The notes beneath the pieces were generated by a model. The model had not been told where the DNA came from. It searched no databases and worked only from the letters and a program-made list of their open reading frames with translations. Below, piece by piece: positions 15,657-24,344 of a stretch of 60,537 nucleotides of DNA (positions are counted from its first letter, which is position 1; each line of letters starts with the position of its first letter). The DNA comes from an uncultured Clostridia bacterium (GTDB lineage: Bacteria; Bacillota; Clostridia; Oscillospirales; Acutalibacteraceae): positions 1-60,537 of the forward strand of contig CANRNQ010000012.1 in assembly GCA_947632045.1 (NCBI GenBank), in the 5' to 3' direction. The translations under genes and the position numbers were made by a program.

Positions 15657-16400
15657 ATGAGATTTGAAAATAAGACAGCCGTTATAACCGGCGCGTCAAG
15701 GGGAATAGGAAAGGCAATCGCGCTGACCCTTGCAAAGGAGGGCGCGAACATCGCCGTTGTCTTCACCGGCGACGACGACAACGCCGCCGCGACAAAGCAG
15801 GAGATACTCGACCTCGGCGTAAAGTGCGAAACCTATGACTGCGACGTTTCCTCGTTCGAAGCGACAAAGCAGGTGTGCGACGCCGTTATCGAGGAGTTCG
15901 GCGGCATAGATATACTTGTAAACAACGCCGGAATCGTCAGGGACAAGCTCGTTTTGAGGATGGAAGAGTCCGACTACGACGCGGTTCTCGCCGTAAACCT
16001 CAAGGGCGTGTTCAATATGATAAAGAACACATACCCGCACTTTATGAAAAAGCGGTACGGCAGAATAATCAGCACCTCGTCGGTAGTAGGGCTTAACGGC
16101 AACGCGGGACAGGCGAACTACGCCGCCGCAAAGGCGGGCATAATAGGACTTACAAAGTCCGTCGCAAAGGAGCTCGCCGCAAGGGGAGTTACCTGCAACG
16201 CGGTAGCCCCCGGATTCATTCAGACAGATATGACGAACGCGCTGAGCGACAAGGTTAAAAAGCAGATAGCCGAATCCATTCCCGCAAGAAAGATGGGCAC
16301 CGTTCAGGACGTGGCAAACGCGGTAGCCTTTCTCGCCTCCGACGACGCGGCCTACATTACGGGCGAGGTCATCAGGGTAGACGGCGGAATGGCGATGTAA
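15657..16400 (+). CDS. fabG: 3-oxoacyl-ACP reductase (247 aa)
   Basis: Short-chain dehydrogenase that reduces 3-ketoacyl-ACP with NADPH. Cofactor motif TGASRGIGKAIA (residues 9-20), NNAGI near 88, catalytic Ser in STSSVVG and the YxxxK motif in YAAAKAG near 152, with a C-terminal GEVIRVDGGMAM typical of FabG. Good AAAGGAAG before the start, 29 bp after fabD. A 77-bp gap rich in T separates it from fabF. Confidence 0.97.
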   Translation: MRFENKTAVITGASRGIGKAIALTLAKEGANIAVVFTGDDDNAAATKQEILDLGVKCETYDCDVSSFEATKQVCDAVIEEFGGIDILVNNAGIVRDKLVLRMEESDYDAVLAVNLKGVFNMIKNTYPHFMKKRYGRIISTSSVVGLNGNAGQANYAAAKAGIIGLTKSVAKELAARGVTCNAVAPGFIQTDMTNALSDKVKKQIAESIPARKMGTVQDVANAVAFLASDDAAYITGEVIRVDGGMAM

Positions 16401-16477
16401 TATACTATTACCGGCGATAAGCCTGATTTTAATTTTTATTTTCTTTAATTTTCTTATGAAGGAGAAGGAGAAGGCTC

Positions 16478-17704
16478 ATGAGAAGAGTAGCAGTTACCGG
16501 TCTGGGCGCGGTTACGCCCGTCGGGAACAATGTTGAAACGACATGGAATTCTATCAAAGCCGGCAAAAGCGGCATTGACTTTATAACAAAATTCGACACC
16601 TCGGAGCTAAAGGTGACGGTAGCCGCCGAGGTCAAGGACTTTGACCCAACTGAGTATGTTGAAAAAAGAGATTTGAGAAAAACCGACGAGTTTACGATAT
16701 ACGCGGTAGCCGCCGCTCAGCAGGCGGTTGACGACAGCGGGATAATCGGCAATATCGACCCCGAGCGCTTCGGCGTTTACATCGGCTCGGGAATCGGCGG
16801 TATGCAGACGTTTTACGCTAATTCCATCGCTATGGACCACAGCGGTCCGAGAAAGGTTTCCCCCTACTTTGTACCGATGATGATAGGAAACATGGCCTCC
16901 GGCACGGTCGCCATACGATTTAAAGCCCAGGGCGTGTGCCTGCCGATAGTCACCGCCTGTGCGACCGGAACGCACTCGATAGGCGAGGCGTTCCACGCGA
17001 TAAAAAACGGCTACGCCGACGCAATCATAGCCGGCGGCGCAGAGGCGGCGGTCACTCCGCTTACGATAGCCGGATTTTCAAGCTGCAAGGCTCTCACCAC
17101 GAGAAACGACCCGAAAACCGCCTGCGTACCCTTTGACAAAAGGCGCGACGGCTTTGTAATGGGCGAAGGCGCGGGAATAGTTATCCTTGAGGAATACGAG
17201 CACGCGGTCGCAAGGGGAGCTAAGATATACGCCGAGATCTGCGGATACGGAAACAGCTGCGACGCTCACCACGTCACCGCTCCCGACCCGGAGGCTGAGG
17301 GCCCCGCGAGGGCTATACGCGCCGCCGTGAGCGAGGCGGAAATACCCGCCGACGGCAAGATTTACATCAATGCGCACGGCACAAGCACTCCGGCAAACGA
17401 CAAAACGGAAACGCTCGCCATAAAAAAGGCATTCGGCGAGAGGGCGAAGGAGCTTTTCATCAGCTCCACAAAATCAATGACGGGTCATATGCTCGGCGCG
17501 GCGGGCGGCACAGAGGCCGTTTTGTCCGTGCTCGCGCTGAAGGAGGGCATACTCCCGCCGACCGTCGGATATGCCGAGCCGGACGAGGAATGCGACCTCA
17601 ACTATATACCCAACGCCGCAATAAAGCAGGACGTGGATTACGCAATGTCGACCTCGCTCGGCTTTGGCGGACACAACGCCTGCATAGTTTTCAAAAAGCC
17701 ATAA
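16478..17704 (+). CDS. fabF: 3-oxoacyl-ACP synthase II (408 aa)
   Basis: Carries out chain-elongating condensations of malonyl-ACP with acyl-ACP. Thiolase-fold motifs: TACATGTHSIGEAF with the nucleophilic Cys (about residue 163), NAHGTSTPANDKTE and KSMTGHMLGAAGG with the two His. VTGLGAVTPVGNN opens the protein. Start is set by a GAAGGAG stretch. The only KAS I/II in the operon. Confidence 0.97.
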   Translation: MRRVAVTGLGAVTPVGNNVETTWNSIKAGKSGIDFITKFDTSELKVTVAAEVKDFDPTEYVEKRDLRKTDEFTIYAVAAAQQAVDDSGIIGNIDPERFGVYIGSGIGGMQTFYANSIAMDHSGPRKVSPYFVPMMIGNMASGTVAIRFKAQGVCLPIVTACATGTHSIGEAFHAIKNGYADAIIAGGAEAAVTPLTIAGFSSCKALTTRNDPKTACVPFDKRRDGFVMGEGAGIVILEEYEHAVARGAKIYAEICGYGNSCDAHHVTAPDPEAEGPARAIRAAVSEAEIPADGKIYINAHGTSTPANDKTETLAIKKAFGERAKELFISSTKSMTGHMLGAAGGTEAVLSVLALKEGILPPTVGYAEPDEECDLNYIPNAAIKQDVDYAMSTSLGFGGHNACIVFKKP

Positions 17705-17720
17705 AGCAAGGAGAATGATC

Positions 17721-18188
17721 ATGTCTATGTTTGACTTTGAACAGATAAAGGAGCTTATCGGCTCCATTGACAATTCGGGAATCACCTCGTTTGAAATAAA
17801 GGGCAGCGACGGGGAAAGGCTCGTTATCAAAAAAGAGATAAAGCAGGAGATAATCTCAGCTCCCTCACAAGTTGCCGAGACTCGTCCTGCCGCTCCGGCT
17901 CCGGCTGCTCCCGCTGTACAGGAGAGCGCCGCTCCCGCCGAGCCTGAAGAAAATTACAGGATCATACCGTCCCCGATGGTCGGCGTGTTTTACTCCGCGC
18001 CCTCTCCGGATTCGGAGCCTTACGTCAAGGTCGGTCAGAGCGTAAGCAGCGGCGACGTAGTTTGCATAATAGAGGCGATGAAGCTCATGAACGAGGTGCC
18101 CGCGACCGAAAGCGGCGTTATAGCCGAGATATGCGTGAACAACGGCGACATTGTGGAGTACGGTCAGCCGCTGTTTAAAATCAAGTAA
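17721..18188 (+). CDS. accB: Biotin carboxyl carrier protein of acetyl-CoA carboxylase (155 aa)
   Basis: Carries biotin between the carboxylase and transferase parts of acetyl-CoA carboxylase. The C-terminal biotinyl domain has the biotinylation motif EAMKLMNEVPA with the target Lys (about residue 120), and a Pro/Ala-rich hinge (residues ~55-80) links it to the N-terminal helix. An ATG lies two codons upstream (17715), but AAGGAG is properly spaced only for 17721. Follows fabF by 16 bp and precedes fabZ by 15 bp. Confidence 0.96.
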   Translation: MSMFDFEQIKELIGSIDNSGITSFEIKGSDGERLVIKKEIKQEIISAPSQVAETRPAAPAPAAPAVQESAAPAEPEENYRIIPSPMVGVFYSAPSPDSEPYVKVGQSVSSGDVVCIIEAMKLMNEVPATESGVIAEICVNNGDIVEYGQPLFKIK

Positions 18189-18203
18189 CAGGAGCGTTTT
18201 TTT

Positions 18204-18629
18204 ATGAACCAGGAAGAAATAAAGAAGATAATCCCGCACCGCGACAATATGCTGCTCGTTGAGGAGGCCGAGGTGATAAACGAGGTCACCTCGCGCGGAA
18301 AAATCACTATCAGGGGCGACGAGTTCTTTTTAAAGGGACATTTTCCGGGCAATCCGGTTGTTCCGGGCGTTATTCTCTGCGAGATGATGGCTCAGGCGAG
18401 CTGCGTCCTCCTCGGCGAAAAGGCCAAGGGCAAGACCCCGTTTTTTACAAAAATGGACAACGTAAAGTTTAAGAACACCGTTCGTCCGGGCGACACCCTT
18501 GAATCGGAATGTACCCTGACAAGGAGTCGCGGCGCGTTTTATTTTGTCAGCGCAAAGGGGTATGTAGACGGAAAGCTCTGCGTCAGCGCCGATTTAGCCT
18601 TTGCCCTTGTCGACGACGACAAGGCGTAA
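18204..18629 (+). CDS. fabZ: 3-hydroxyacyl-ACP dehydratase (141 aa)
   Basis: Hot-dog-fold dehydratase forming trans-2-enoyl-ACP. The signature GHFPGNPVVPGVILCEMMAQ gives the catalytic His near residue 49 and Glu near 63; IPHRDNMLLVEEA is the conserved opening. Normal length. In many clostridia a single FabZ does all dehydrations; no fabA or fabM is present. AGGAG precedes the start. A 149-bp gap then separates it from accC, with a small hairpin-rich, G/C-rich patch near 18640-18720. Confidence 0.96.
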   Translation: MNQEEIKKIIPHRDNMLLVEEAEVINEVTSRGKITIRGDEFFLKGHFPGNPVVPGVILCEMMAQASCVLLGEKAKGKTPFFTKMDNVKFKNTVRPGDTLESECTLTRSRGAFYFVSAKGYVDGKLCVSADLAFALVDDDKA

Positions 18630-18778
18630 ATATATACGACCGCGCTCAGCGCACAGGTCGCGCGGCGGCATTTTCAAGGCGGAAGCCTCGCTTTTGCGGG
18701 CCTTCCCCGAAATAAGCGCGCGCCGCAAAATTTCATCACTGTCATTCATTTTTCACTATTACATACGGAGGCAATGCA

Positions 18779-20137
18779 ATGTTCTCTAAAATTTTAATCG
18801 CTAACAGGGGCGAGATCGCCGTAAGAATAATAAGAGCCTGCCGCGAAATGGGCATTTCAACAGTCGCCATTTACAGCGAGGCCGACAAGTCCGCCATGCA
18901 CGTTCAGCTTGCGGACGAGAGCTACTGCATAGGCGGCTCACAGGTTGCGGACAGCTATCTTAATATGGCTGCAATTCTTTCCGCCGCGGTTGTGTCGGGC
19001 GCTCAGGCTATCCACCCGGGCTACGGCCTTTTGAGCGAAAACGCAAAGTTTGTTTCGCTCTGTGAGCAGTGCAAGATAGAATTTATCGGGCCGAGCTCGG
19101 AGATGATAACGCTCCTCGGCAACAAAGACACCGCTCGGAAAACGATGAGAGAGGCCGGCGTGCCGGTAACGCCGGGCTGCGACGTTGTAGAAGATATAAA
19201 CGAGGCTAAAAAAGAGGCTGAAAAAATCGGTTTTCCTCTCCTTATCAAGGCGAGAAGCGGCGGCGGCGGCAGAGGCATACGCCTTGTCAACAGCATGGAC
19301 GAGTTTGAAAACGCCTTTCTCTCCGCCTCCGGCGAGGCTGAGCTTGCGTTCGGCGACGGCGCTGTGTATATGGAAAAATATTTAAAGCCCGTTAAGCACA
19401 TTGAGATGCAGATACTTTGCGACAAGTATGGCAAGGTCATCTGCCTTGGCGAGCGCGAATGCTCCGTTCAGAGAAAGAACCAGAAGCTCATTGAGGAGAG
19501 CCCGTCCTCTGCTATCACTCCGGAGATACGCCAAAAAATGATGGAGGCTTCGGTCAAGGCGGCTCACGCCGTCAATTACTGCAACGCCGGAACCGTGGAG
19601 TTCCTGCTTGACAGCGACAAGAATTTCTACTTTATGGAGATGAACACCCGGCTCCAGGTTGAGCACGCCGTGACTGAAATGGTGGTCGGCATTGACCTTG
19701 TGCAGTGGCAGATAAGAATAGCCGCCGGCGCTAAGCTCACTCTTGAGCAGGACAGGGTATTTATGCACGGAAATGCCATTGAGTGCAGGATAAACGCCGA
19801 AAATCCCGACAAGGGCTTTATGCCGAGCTGCGGCACGATAACTCGCCTTCACGTTCCCGGCGGCCCCTGCGTTCGCTTTGACAGCGCCATATATCAGGAC
19901 TACACAGTGCCTCCGTTTTACGACTCGATGATAGGAAAGCTCATTGTCCAGGCGAGGGGCCGGGAGCAGGCGATACGCAAGATGAAGATGGCTTTAAGCG
20001 AGCTCAATATTCACGGTGTGGACCACAACCGCGATCTCCAAATAGAGATTTTATCCGATCCCGATTTTGTGTCGGGGGAATACACGACAGATTTTATGGA
20101 GAGGTTTGAGGCGAAAAAGCGCGGCGAGGATATGTGA
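18779..20137 (+). CDS. accC: Biotin carboxylase subunit of acetyl-CoA carboxylase (452 aa)
   Basis: ATP-grasp enzyme that carboxylates biotin on AccB. Motifs: KILIANRGEIAVRIIRACRE at the N-terminus, the Gly-rich ATP loop KARSGGGGRGIRLV near residue 160, GERECSVQRKNQKLIEE near 235, and MEMNTRLQVEHAVTEMV near 290 with catalytic Glu and Arg. The last segment (DHNRDLQIEILSDPDF) is the usual AccC terminus. Start has a GGAGGC box. After it the operon is interrupted by 555 bp holding a palindromic repeat and a new promoter. Confidence 0.97.
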   Translation: MFSKILIANRGEIAVRIIRACREMGISTVAIYSEADKSAMHVQLADESYCIGGSQVADSYLNMAAILSAAVVSGAQAIHPGYGLLSENAKFVSLCEQCKIEFIGPSSEMITLLGNKDTARKTMREAGVPVTPGCDVVEDINEAKKEAEKIGFPLLIKARSGGGGRGIRLVNSMDEFENAFLSASGEAELAFGDGAVYMEKYLKPVKHIEMQILCDKYGKVICLGERECSVQRKNQKLIEESPSSAITPEIRQKMMEASVKAAHAVNYCNAGTVEFLLDSDKNFYFMEMNTRLQVEHAVTEMVVGIDLVQWQIRIAAGAKLTLEQDRVFMHGNAIECRINAENPDKGFMPSCGTITRLHVPGGPCVRFDSAIYQDYTVPPFYDSMIGKLIVQARGREQAIRKMKMALSELNIHGVDHNRDLQIEILSDPDFVSGEYTTDFMERFEAKKRGEDM

Positions 20138-20294
20138 CCGCTCGGCGTAAGCGGGCGCTTGTTCGGCTTATTTATTTATTTTATGCCTATGGCATTCTCT
20201 GCGGTTCATTCCGCTCAGGGAGTGTCATAGGTTATTTTTATAGCGGGGTTTGGGCTGCCGTGCGGCTCGTTTTTAACCTCTGCTGCTAAGGCTT

Positions 20295-20478
20295 GGGGTT
20301 CGGGCGGCGACCGGCGCGGCGCAGCCGCGCGGAAAAACGCGGCGGCCGGGTTTGGGACGGCAGGCGGCTGCTTTGCCCGACCTTTGTGCAGCTTACCGCG
20401 GCTACAGCTCACGACCCCGCCGCTTTTTTCGGCAAATTTCCGCCGGAGGCGGAAATTTGCGGTCGCCGCCCGAACCCC
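20295..20478. repeat. Palindromic cloverleaf repeat (copy P3)
   Basis: Outer arms GGGGTTCGGGCGGCGACC (20295-20312) and GGTCGCCGCCCGAACCCC (20461-20478) form an 18-bp perfect stem. Inside: hairpin A, 7 bp with GCA loop (20314-20330); arm B AAAAACGCGGCGG (20333-20345) with CCGCCGCTTTTTT (20417-20429), 12 of 13 paired, around a 71-nt loop; hairpin C, 13 bp with GGA loop (20432-20460). It lies in the 20138-20692 gap, inside the fab/acc gene set between accC and accD. Confidence 0.9.
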
Positions 20479-20604
20479 TGTTCCCCGCTCAAGCCCGTAT
20501 GGACGCGTCTACACGGCAGCCCCCTTTCCCCCAATCTTCCCCAAGTCGCCGCTTCGCTTTTCCTCCCTATAAAAATTTCTTTTTTATAATATCCGCTTAA
20601 ACGA

Positions 20605-20633
20605 TTGTATATTTTTGTGCTTTGCAGTATAAT
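20605..20633 (+). promoter_or_regulatory. Promoter for accD-accA
   Basis: TTGTAT (20605-20610), 17-bp spacer, TATAAT (20628-20633), about 60 bp before accD. It suggests accDA can be transcribed apart from the fabT-led operon. Confidence 0.7.
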
Positions 20634-20692
20634 AGAATTTACACAGTATATGCTTTAAGCAATGTGCCATCTTTTTAAAGGGATTGTGACAA

Positions 20693-21556
20693 ATGTTTAA
20701 TAACGATCTGTTTACTTTTTTAAAACCAAAAAACGAGCTCGAGCAGACAAGCGAGGGCATAGACGTAGAATATACGCCCGAGGTGCCTGAGGCAATGTGG
20801 GTCAAATGTCCAAAGTGCAAGGCTCTCCTCCTCACGGCGGATCTTGAGGCAAACCACAAGGTCTGCGGAAAATGCGGATATTATCTCCGCCTTTCGGCGC
20901 GAGAGCGCATATCAATGCTCATAGACGACCACTGCTTTGAGGAGCTCGACAGCGACCTCACATCAGAAAATCTGCTCGCCTTTCCCGATTACGACACAAA
21001 ATTAAACGGAGCTAAGCACAAAAGCGGCGAAAACGAATCGGTCGTTACGGGAGTTGCCGAGATAGGCGGCTGCAAAACCGTGCTGGGAGCGATGGATTCC
21101 GGATTTATGATGGGCAGCATGGGAACCGTTACGGGTGAAAAAATAACGCGCGCGTTTGAATACGCAACAGAACACCGCCTGCCCGTCGTCATGTGTACCG
21201 TATCTGGCGGAGCGAGAATGCAGGAGGGCATACTCTCGCTTATGCAGATGGCAAAAACGAGCGGAGCGGTAAAGCGCCACAGCGACGCGGGTCTTTTGTA
21301 CATCACGGTTTTGACGGATCCGACCACGGGCGGAGTCACGGCAAGCTTCGCCATGGAGGGCGACATTATACTCTCCGAGCCGAACGCTCTCGTTGCGTTT
21401 GCCGGTCCGAGGGTTATCGAGCAGACGATAAGGCAAAAGCTGCCGAAGGATTTTCAAACCGCGGAATTTGTCGAGGAAAAGGGCTTTATCGACGCTGTGG
21501 TACCGAGGAAGGATCTGAAGGCGACGATAGCAAGGCTTCTCAAAATGCACGAATAA
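20693..21556 (+). CDS. accD: Acetyl-CoA carboxylase carboxyltransferase beta subunit (287 aa)
   Basis: Transfers the carboxyl from biotin to acetyl-CoA with AccA. The N-terminal zinc ribbon (CPKC, then CGKC; residues ~42-64) is intact, followed by the crotonase-like domain ([55 protein letters not shown]). Normal length. A promoter lies 60 bp upstream; accA follows after 33 bp. Confidence 0.97.
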   Translation: MFNNDLFTFLKPKNELEQTSEGIDVEYTPEVPEAMWVKCPKCKALLLTADLEANHKVCGKCGYYLRLSARERISMLIDDHCFEELDSDLTSENLLAFPDYDTKLNGAKHKSGENESVVTGVAEIGGCKTVLGAMDSGFMMGSMGTVTGEKITRAFEYATEHRLPVVMCTVSGGARMQEGILSLMQMAKTSGAVKRHSDAGLLYITVLTDPTTGGVTASFAMEGDIILSEPNALVAFAGPRVIEQTIRQKLPKDFQTAEFVEEKGFIDAVVPRKDLKATIARLLKMHE

Positions 21557-21589
21557 GCCGCAGCTTCACCCGAAAGGAGAGAAAATATT

Positions 21590-22420
21590 GTGAGCGCATT
21601 TGATAAGGTAACAATAGCGAGATCAAATAACAGACTCACGTCTGTCGATTATATAAACAGCCTGTTCGGCGATACCTTTTTTGAGCTGCACGGCGACCGC
21701 CGCTTTGCCGACGACAAGGCGGTCATCGGCGGCATCGGTATGCTCAGGGACGATATGCCCGTAACGGTTATCGGGCTTGAAAAGGGCAGAAGCACAAAGG
21801 AAAGGATGGAGCGCAACTTCGGCATGGCTCATCCGGAGGGATACCGCAAGGCTCTGCGTCTGATGAAGCAGGCGGAAAAATTCCGCCGCCCCGTTTTATG
21901 TCTTGTTGACACGAGCGGAGCCTTCTGCGGAATAGGTGCGGAGGAGCGCGGTCAAGGTCAGGCGATAGCCGAAAACCTTATGGAGATGATGACGCTTAAA
22001 ACGCCCATTCTCTCTATTCTGATAGGAGAGGGCGGCAGCGGCGGCGCGCTCGGGCTTGCCGTTGCAAACGAGGTATGGATGCTTGAAAACGCCGTTTACT
22101 CTGTGATAAGTCCCGAGGGCTGCGCGAGCATATTGTGGAAGGATCCCGAAAAAACGGCTTATGCCGCTGAATGTATGCGCATGACCGCGCAGGATCTTTT
22201 TAAGCTAAAGGTCATAGAGAGGGTCATAAGAGAGCCAAAAACTGTCGAAAGCAAGATGTTTGACAGCCTGCGCGGGATAATTGCTACGACCTTCGACCGC
22301 TACAACGAGATGTCAACTCAAGAGCTGCTCGACAGCCGTTATAACCGCTTCAGAGTTCTCGGCAACAACGTAACTCCGCTTGAGCCGGTTTTAGAGGAAA
22401 AGCCTCAGCCAGAGCTGTGA
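21590..22420 (+). CDS. accA: Acetyl-CoA carboxylase carboxyltransferase alpha subunit (276 aa)
   Basis: Partner of AccD in the carboxyltransferase. Recognisable by FFELHGDRRFADDKAVIGGIG, FGMAHPEGYRKALRLMKQAEKF, DTSGAFCGIGAEERGQGQAIAENL and GEGGSGGALGLAVANEVWMLE. The start codon is GTG, with AAAGGAG ten bases upstream. The protein is shorter at the N-terminus than the E. coli type, as is usual in clostridia. Last gene of the fatty acid set; a terminator-like hairpin follows at 22471-22500. Confidence 0.97.
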   Translation: MSAFDKVTIARSNNRLTSVDYINSLFGDTFFELHGDRRFADDKAVIGGIGMLRDDMPVTVIGLEKGRSTKERMERNFGMAHPEGYRKALRLMKQAEKFRRPVLCLVDTSGAFCGIGAEERGQGQAIAENLMEMMTLKTPILSILIGEGGSGGALGLAVANEVWMLENAVYSVISPEGCASILWKDPEKTAYAAECMRMTAQDLFKLKVIERVIREPKTVESKMFDSLRGIIATTFDRYNEMSTQELLDSRYNRFRVLGNNVTPLEPVLEEKPQPEL

Positions 22421-22470
22421 TAATATTTTTATTTATATTCGTATTCGACATAATTTTTACTTTAAAAATC

Positions 22471-22500
22471 GCGCCATTCCCTCTTTTCCGGGAGTGGCGC
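22471..22500 (+). terminator. Terminator-like hairpin after accA
   Basis: 11-bp stem GCGCCATTCCC (22471-22481) with GGGAGTGGCGC (22490-22500), one G-T pair, followed by a short TTT. It lies just before the dehydrogenase start and probably ends or attenuates the acc transcript. Confidence 0.6.
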
Positions 22501-22518
22501 TTTGCACGGGTGATAAAA

Positions 22519-23475
22519 ATGAAAATAGTTCTTACCGACGTAATAACAATAACAAATGGGGAGGACGATCTCTCGCTCGCGCCGCTGCGGGAGCTTGGCG
22601 AGATAATCGCCTATCCGCTGACGGACTATGAGGAGATACCGGCGCGCATAAAGGACTCAGACGCTGTTATATGCAACAAAACGCGCCTTGACAGCACGAG
22701 CCTTGCGGGAGCTGAAAATTTAAAATATATCGGCCTATGGGCGACCGGCTTTGACAACATAGATATAGCATACTGCCGCAAAAACGGCATAACCGTCTGC
22801 AACGCGGGCAGCTACTCGACGAGCGCCGTCGCACAGCACACCTTCGCGCTCATTCTTGAGCATTACAGCAGGGTCGGCGCTTACAGCGGCTTTGTACGCA
22901 GCGGCGGCTGGAAAAAGAGCCTCACGTTTTCGCCCATTGCATACAGGACAAACGAGCTTGCCGGCAAGACTCTCGGCATAGTCGGATACGGCACGATAGG
23001 CAGGGCGGTTGCGAAAATCGCGCGCGCGTTCGGAATGGACGTTCTCGCCTTTAACCGCAGCGGTAAAACGGACGAATTTGCGCAATACGCTCCACTCGAC
23101 CGGCTCTTATCCGAAAGCGATATTGTGACGACGCACTGCCCCCTGAACGACGACAGCAGGCTAATGTTCAACGTGCGCACATTTTCTCGGTTTAAAGAGG
23201 GCGCTCTATTTATAAACACTGCGAGGGGCGGGCTTGTTGACGAGCAGGCGCTTAAAGACGCTGTGCTGTCGGGTCATTTGAGCGGCGCCGCGATAGACGT
23301 TCTTTATCCCGAGCCGATGTCCGACAGCTGTGTGCTTTCCGGCGTTGAGCGGATAACGATAACGCCGCACGTTGCCTGGGCTCCTATTGAGACGCGCCGC
23401 AGACTTTTGTCGATAGTCTGTGAAAATATAAGGGCGTTTTGCGGCGGAACGCCGCAGAATGTTGTGAGCGATTAG
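22519..23475 (+). CDS. D-isomer-specific 2-hydroxyacid dehydrogenase (318 aa)
   Basis: NAD-dependent oxidoreductase interconverting a 2-hydroxyacid and a 2-ketoacid; hydroxypyruvate/glycerate or a similar small acid is likely (HprA-like), but the substrate is not decided by sequence. Nucleotide-binding motif GIVGYGTIGRAVAKIARAFG around residue 148; catalytic Arg in NTARGGLVDE (near 235), Glu in LYPEP (near 264) and His in TPHVAWAP (near 283). The frame is open upstream to 22417, overlapping accA, but the ATG at 22519 gives the standard start MKIVLTD. The ribosome-binding site is weak (GGGTGAT). Confidence 0.93.
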   Translation: MKIVLTDVITITNGEDDLSLAPLRELGEIIAYPLTDYEEIPARIKDSDAVICNKTRLDSTSLAGAENLKYIGLWATGFDNIDIAYCRKNGITVCNAGSYSTSAVAQHTFALILEHYSRVGAYSGFVRSGGWKKSLTFSPIAYRTNELAGKTLGIVGYGTIGRAVAKIARAFGMDVLAFNRSGKTDEFAQYAPLDRLLSESDIVTTHCPLNDDSRLMFNVRTFSRFKEGALFINTARGGLVDEQALKDAVLSGHLSGAAIDVLYPEPMSDSCVLSGVERITITPHVAWAPIETRRRLLSIVCENIRAFCGGTPQNVVSD

Positions 23476-23536
23476 GCGGCGGGTAGATTTCAGCCGCCGC
23501 GCCGACTCGTTTATCCTATGTGCTTAACGCGGGATT

Positions 23537-23644
23537 GGTTCGGGGCGGCAAAAAATGCGGCGAAAAAAACTGTGCGGCGGGGGCAATGCCTTCCCCACCG
23601 CATTTTTCCGGTCCGCTGCGCGGACCCGGGCGCCGCCCCGAACC
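23537..23644. repeat. Palindromic cloverleaf repeat (copy P4)
   Basis: Outer arms GGTTCGGGGCGGC (23537-23549) and GCCGCCCCGAACC (23632-23644), perfect. Hairpin A is missing. Arm B is AAAAATGCGG (23551-23560) with CCGCATTTTT (23598-23607); hairpin C is GGTCCGC, TGC, GCGGACC (23610-23626). It fills the gap between the convergent dehydrogenase and SprT-like genes. The arms differ in base sequence from P3 and remain paired. Confidence 0.88.
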
Positions 23645-23748
23645 CCCTCCTCGCGAAGAAACTCATCGCGGCAAAGGGCGCGGCAGTCCGAGTCCGCAAA
23701 ACACCTGCCACGTTACTTGTTATACCAATTATATTGTTTTACCACATA

Positions 23749-24294
23749 TTACTTCTTAACGGCTATCTTTCCGCCGCAGGTACACCTATAACGCTCCGGC
23801 CGCTTCACAAGCGCGCTTCGCTTGTATCTGTGAAACTCTCTGCCGCATTTACGGCAAACAAGAGTGTACGGCGCATTCCGGCGCATCTCATCTGCTCTCT
23901 CGCTTTTTACGGTTCGCCTTATCTGCTGAGCTGTCGCGTCGCCGAACAGCTTTGCATATGAGCTCCACAAACGGCCGTGATTGGAACAGCCGTCGCAGGT
24001 GTGCAGCACCTCGTGGGCTATCACGTTTTTAACGCCCGCCTCGTCTGAAAGCACAAACTCCGATAACACTATCTTATACTCTCCGCTCTTCTGCTTCTCG
24101 CAAGCGCCGAGTATCGTCCTTCGGCGCGAGTTTATAAAAACGTGCGGGATTATCCTGTCAGACACGGGAATGTTGAGCGACCTTGCGAGCCTTACAGTAT
24201 TGTCAAGTATCGCGTCAAGCTGCCGCTCGGACAAATTTTGCGTTTTGCCGCTTAAAGCGCCGTAATTATCAAATCCTTTTTCTTCTTTATCCAT
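23749..24294 (-). CDS. SprT-like zinc metallopeptidase-domain protein (181 aa)
   Basis: A small protein with the zincin motif HEVLH (AHEVLHTCDGCSNHGRLWSSYAKL, about residues 91-114), whose third ligand is the later His in NHGRLW, and a C-terminal zinc ribbon (VCRKCG ... YRCTCGG). This arrangement is that of SprT/Spartan-like domains. In eukaryotes Spartan digests DNA-protein crosslinks; the bacterial role is not established. No Shine-Dalgarno sequence is visible before the ATG; instead a GC hairpin (24302-24329) lies just upstream. It follows mnmA by 50 bp. Confidence 0.88.
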   Translation of the reverse strand: MDKEEKGFDNYGALSGKTQNLSERQLDAILDNTVRLARSLNIPVSDRIIPHVFINSRRRTILGACEKQKSGEYKIVLSEFVLSDEAGVKNVIAHEVLHTCDGCSNHGRLWSSYAKLFGDATAQQIRRTVKSERADEMRRNAPYTLVCRKCGREFHRYKRSALVKRPERYRCTCGGKIAVKK

Positions 24295-24301
24295 TATTAA
24301 T

Positions 24302-24334
24302 CGCGCGGAACCGTATAAGGTCCCGCGCGTTTTT
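24302..24334 (+). terminator. Terminator-shaped hairpin, T run on plus strand
   Basis: CGCGCGGAACC (24302-24312) with GGTCCCGCGCG (24319-24329), one mismatch, then TTTTT. It sits between mnmA and the SprT-like gene, both on the minus strand, so it would stop antisense transcription; on the minus strand it is only a leader hairpin just before the SprT-like start. Confidence 0.45.
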
Positions 24335-24344
24335 CGCCTCCGTG

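Noticed and set aside
20215-20600. Open frames across repeat P3
   Set aside because: Same reason as for P2; the stretch is explained by the palindromic element.
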